Assembly: GCA_041191165.1 (NCBI GenBank)
Contig: JBEEPJ010000108.1
Location: forward strand, 1 to 7,156
Direction of reading: 5' to 3'
From: CAMCYM01 sp041191165
GTDB taxonomy: Bacteria > Bacteroidota > Bacteroidia > Flavobacteriales_D > Sanyastnellaceae
Length of the DNA stretch: 7,156 nucleotides
Numbering within the stretch: position 1 is the stretch's first letter; each line of letters starts with the position of its first letter. The position numbers and the translations under genes are program-made. The notes beneath the pieces were generated by a model. The model searched no databases and had not been told where the DNA came from. It saw nothing but the letters and a program-made list of their open reading frames with translations. Of this stretch, positions 4,886-7,156 are shown piece by piece.

Positions 4886-6658
4886 ATGAAGAAATTGTAT
4901 TCTTTCCTGGCCTTGTCCGCCACCGTGGGCTTGGTCACCGCACAGGTGAATGTGACCTTGCGGGTGGATATGTCCAACGAGACGGTATCCCCAGCAGGTG
5001 TTCATGTGGCCGGCAGCTTCCAGGGCTGGGATCCCGCCGGAACCCCGATGACGGATGGCGACGGGGATGGTGTTTACGAGCACACTTTCACGGCCACAGC
5101 GGATGGTCCCATCGAGTTCAAGTTTGTGAACGGCGATGCTTGGGGCTCGGATGAATCCATTCCCAATGCATGTGGAGCCGCTCCCAGTGGCGATTACAAC
5201 CGTTTCGTGGTGGTCGACCTCGCAGGCGGCGACCAAGATTACCTCGCTTGCTTTGCGAGCTGCGGGCCCTGCGGAACAGCAACCGTGCTCTTCCGGGTCG
5301 ACATGACCCAGGTTGCCGCGATTTCTCCGGCTGGCGTCCACATTGCAGGCTCTTTCCAGGGCTGGGCGGTGGACGGAACGCCCATGTCCGATGCGGATGG
5401 GGATGGGATTTGGACCTACACAGCGACCATTCCGGATGCGGTTTTGGGAAGCCAAATCGAATACAAGTTCATCAATGGCAACTCCTGGGTAAACCCTCAG
5501 GACCAGTTGGTGGGTGCGCCTTGCGCCAACGGTTCCGGAAACCGCGTCCTCAACCTCACCGACTACAACATGGTCCCCGGGGTGGATGGAACGGGAGCGG
5601 CCTACTGCTTCAGCAGCTGCTCGTCTTGTGTGGCTCCAACCAATGTGACCTTCCGGGTCGACATGAGCACCCAGGAATCCGTTTCCACCAATGGCGTTTG
5701 TGTCGCAGGCTCGTTCCAAGGATGGACGCCCGGTGCAAACATGCTCGCGGACAATGACGGCGATGGCATCTGGGAAGGAACGTTTCCAATCGCTCCGGGA
5801 ACCTATGAGTTCAAGTTCATCAATGGAACTGCTTGGGGCGGTGGTGGTGCCGGCGATGTGGATAACGAGTCCATCATCGGTGAATGCGCAGCAGCGGGCT
5901 CAGACAACCGCATCATTGAGGTAGGGGCTGAGGCACTGGAATACTACGTGTGCTACAATGCTTGCACCCCTTCTTGTGTGGCAAATCCCGATCCTGCCAA
6001 CATCACCTTCCGGTTGGACATGAGCACCCAAGAAGCCATCTCTCCTGACGGGGTCTACATCATGGGCGCCTTCACGACTCCCGCATGGCAAGCGGGCGCC
6101 ACCCAAATGACGGATGTGGACGGAGATGGCATTTACGAAGCGACGTTCCTGGTCAGCGGTTCAGCTGATGTGTTGTACAAGTTCCTCAATGGCATTCCAG
6201 ATGCGGAGGGCACCATTGAAGAGTCGGGCATTTATGTAGACGTCAACACGAATGAGGAGACGAACTTCGAGTTGTCGGGGTGCGGTGCGCCCAATCCTTT
6301 CGGTCAATTCAACCGCTTGCACACCCGCTCGGGTGTGGAGGAAGTGCTGAGCGTGGTTTGTTTCAATTCTTGTGCAGACTGCAGTGGCGTGAACAACGGA
6401 ACGGAAGAATGGTCTGCAGGCACGATCCAGACCTACCCCAACCCCTTCAGCGGCTGGCTGGTCATCGACGTGGCAGCGGTTGCAGATCAGGCGGAAGTTC
6501 GCGTATCGGATGCCCTCGGTCGGGTGGTTTGGAGCCAAACCTTGGCGGGCATGAACCAGCGGGTGGAATGCCCCACGGAAGCGTGGCCACAAGGCTTGTA
6601 CATGATCGAATTGCAGAGCGGTGGCATGCGCACCGTACAGCAGCTGATCAAGTACTGA
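4886..6658 (+). CDS. Secreted protein with four CBM48/AMPK-beta-like modules and a T9SS type A tail
   Basis: Predicted T9SS-exported surface or secreted protein of 590 residues. The signal peptide MKKLYSFLALSATVGLVTAQ fixes the start at 4886, although the frame stays open upstream. Four modules follow at about 21-129, 131-248, 251-364 and 370-499. Each has a (V/I)TFRVDMS-like first strand, V-x-(V/I)-AGSFQGW, a D-x-DGDG turn and (E/Y)-(F/Y)-KF-(I/V)-NG. This is the core pattern of AMPK-beta/CBM48 glycogen-binding domains. The Trp-Lys-Trp set expected for glucan contact is present in modules 1-3 (48/79/86, 160/194/201, 280/310/317); module 4 has Trp401 and Lys432 but lacks the last Trp. Each module ends with a C-x3-C-x2-3-C cluster. 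The tail (about 512-590) has YPNPFSG, DALGRVVW, GLYMIEL and a terminal basic LIKY, typical of T9SS type A sorting. No catalytic domain is seen; alpha-glucan binding is inferred. Confidence 0.9.
   Translation: MKKLYSFLALSATVGLVTAQVNVTLRVDMSNETVSPAGVHVAGSFQGWDPAGTPMTDGDGDGVYEHTFTATADGPIEFKFVNGDAWGSDESIPNACGAAPSGDYNRFVVVDLAGGDQDYLACFASCGPCGTATVLFRVDMTQVAAISPAGVHIAGSFQGWAVDGTPMSDADGDGIWTYTATIPDAVLGSQIEYKFINGNSWVNPQDQLVGAPCANGSGNRVLNLTDYNMVPGVDGTGAAYCFSSCSSCVAPTNVTFRVDMSTQESVSTNGVCVAGSFQGWTPGANMLADNDGDGIWEGTFPIAPGTYEFKFINGTAWGGGGAGDVDNESIIGECAAAGSDNRIIEVGAEALEYYVCYNACTPSCVANPDPANITFRLDMSTQEAISPDGVYIMGAFTTPAWQAGATQMTDVDGDGIYEATFLVSGSADVLYKFLNGIPDAEGTIEESGIYVDVNTNEETNFELSGCGAPNPFGQFNRLHTRSGVEEVLSVVCFNSCADCSGVNNGTEEWSAGTIQTYPNPFSGWLVIDVAAVADQAEVRVSDALGRVVWSQTLAGMNQRVECPTEAWPQGLYMIELQSGGMRTVQQLIKY
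4946..6382 (+). repeat. Four tandem in-frame module repeats (333-360 bases)
   Basis: The first-strand codons of the four modules begin at 4958, 5291, 5651 and 6008, giving periods of 333, 360 and 357 bases. At DNA level modules 2 and 3 share TTCCGGGTCGACATGA exactly (5291-5306 and 5651-5666). Modules 3 and 4 match at 21 of 23 bases from 5651 and 6008, running through ATGAGCACCCA. The remainder has diverged, so these are old duplications with short conserved seams. Recombination between seams could change module number. Confidence 0.8.
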
Positions 6659-6686
6659 TCGCGACCGGACCGTAGCACGTATGACG

Positions 6687-6730
6687 AACGGGGCAGCCAC
6701 AGGTTGCCCCGTTTTCGTTTTGCTTTTTTG
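6687..6730 (+). terminator. Intrinsic terminator of the modular secreted protein gene
   Basis: AACGGGGCA (6687-6695) pairs perfectly with TGCCCCGTT (6705-6713); the inner GCC/GGT can extend the stem to 12 pairs with an ACA loop. It is followed by interrupted T-runs (TTTTCGTTTTGCTTTTTT) to about 6729. It starts 28 bases after the stop codon, so the next gene is transcribed separately. Confidence 0.88.
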
Positions 6731-6788
6731 CACATGAAGTCGTTGAAATTCTGGCGGAAAGGAAATCGTTAAAGTCCGTGAAAGGGAT

Positions 6789-6808
6789 GGGGGGGGAGGG
6801 TATATTTG
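6789..6808 (+). promoter_or_regulatory. Promoter -7 box preceded by a G8 tract, upstream of the last gene
   Basis: TATATTTG (6801-6808) is an exact TAnnTTTG -7 box, identical to that of the HU gene, and sits 32 bases before the ATG at 6841. No clear TTTG lies at the expected -33 position (about 6776-6782). A run of eight G (6789-6796) lies inside the spacer, four bases before the -7 box. Slippage in this run would alter the spacing between promoter elements. Confidence 0.6.
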
Positions 6809-6840
6809 GCCTTGAATTGAAAGCACCTAAAAAACGGAAC

Positions 6841-7156
6841 ATGAAGAAATTGTTCACGCTCGCCTTGGCTACCATGCTCTACGGTGGGATGCAAGCACAA
6901 TTGACGGGTTTCTCGATGGAGATGATCGCGGATCATTGGTGGGCAAAAAGACCTACCGATTGTATGCGGAGATGACCAACCCCGGGGACAAGCTTTCCGC
7001 CATCTTCGGAGATGCCACTGCGCCACTCAACATCAGTTCCAGCACCGGGTTTTACAACTCTACGCTGGGGGGCAACTTTGCTCAGAACATCAACCCGCTT
7101 TTTTTCACGCTGGCCCCGCAGGTGCAATATGACAGTTGGTTGACCATCGGCTTTGC
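6841..7156 (+). pseudogene. 5' part of a secreted protein gene with a broken reading frame (continues past window)
   Basis: The ATG at 6841 opens a signal peptide, MKKLFTLALATMLYGGMQAQ, and then LTGFSMEMIADH. The frame runs into a TGA at 6973-6975 after only 44 residues. From about 6930-6945 the -1 frame instead gives a well-formed sequence, LVGKKTYRLYAEMTNPGDK, then SAIFGDATAPLNISSSTGFY and PQVQYDSWLTIGF, open to the window end. The second part resembles the opening domain of large Bacteroidota secreted proteins with T9SS tails, in my recollection, and logically continues the first. One base missing near 6937-6938 would restore a single gene. Possible causes are a real frameshift mutation, a sequencing error, or -1 slippage at AAAAAG (6945-6950). 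The first 13 bases are identical to the start of the modular protein gene at 4886. Function is unknown. Confidence 0.55.

Noticed and set aside
4826..5719. 297-codon minus-strand frame opposite the modular protein
   Set aside because: Open only because of codon bias in the repeats; the sense strand has signal peptide, modules and sorting tail with promoter and terminator.
4946..6382. CRISPR-like or satellite array
   Set aside because: The repeat period of 333-360 bases, in-frame coding and protein-level conservation fit domain duplication, not a CRISPR array.
6161..6826. 221-codon minus-strand frame across the end of the modular gene
   Set aside because: It runs through the intrinsic terminator and is antisense to the T9SS sorting domain; no recognisable motif.

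Overview
The window reads as ordinary chromosome from a fairly GC-rich member of the Bacteroidota, most likely a marine or aquatic Flavobacteriales relative. The evidence is a type IX secretion (T9SS) type A sorting tail on a secreted protein, promoters with an exact Bacteroidota -7 box (TAnnTTTG) upstream of three genes, no clear Shine-Dalgarno sequences, and a Bacteroidota-style Fmt. Species-level placement is not possible from this sequence alone.

Layout. Positions 1-1041 (+) hold the C-terminal half of a methylmalonyl-CoA mutase large chain, cut by the window edge. It converges on a minus-strand block read right to left: HU DNA-binding protein (3813-3550) with its own strong promoter and intrinsic terminator, then a MATE-family exporter (3458-2082), then fmt (2078-1083). 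The MATE gene and fmt are only 3 bases apart and look like an operon. Upstream of HU, also on the minus strand, is a small multi-helix membrane protein (4274-3942). It is divergent from a hotdog-fold acyl-CoA thioesterase (4309-4764, +). Next on the plus strand is a 590-residue secreted protein (4886-6658): signal peptide, four tandem AMPK-beta/CBM48-like carbohydrate-binding modules and a T9SS tail, with no catalytic domain. A strong terminator follows. The last gene (6841 to the edge) starts with an almost identical signal-peptide start, but its reading frame is broken about 95-105 bases in.

How the genes relate. The left half is housekeeping: propionate/methylmalonyl metabolism, initiator tRNA formylation, nucleoid protein and efflux. 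The right half turns to cell-surface secretion. The modular protein probably sits on the cell surface or is released after T9SS export and binds alpha-glucan-like polysaccharide; this is inferred from fold-level motifs.

I found no mobile element, CRISPR array, phage gene or RNA gene, and no convincing new multi-gene system. The points most worth a second look are the frame break and the G8 tract in the promoter of the last gene, the repeat structure of the modular protein, and three 8-9 G tracts inside fmt. No stretch longer than 300 bases lacks a gene.
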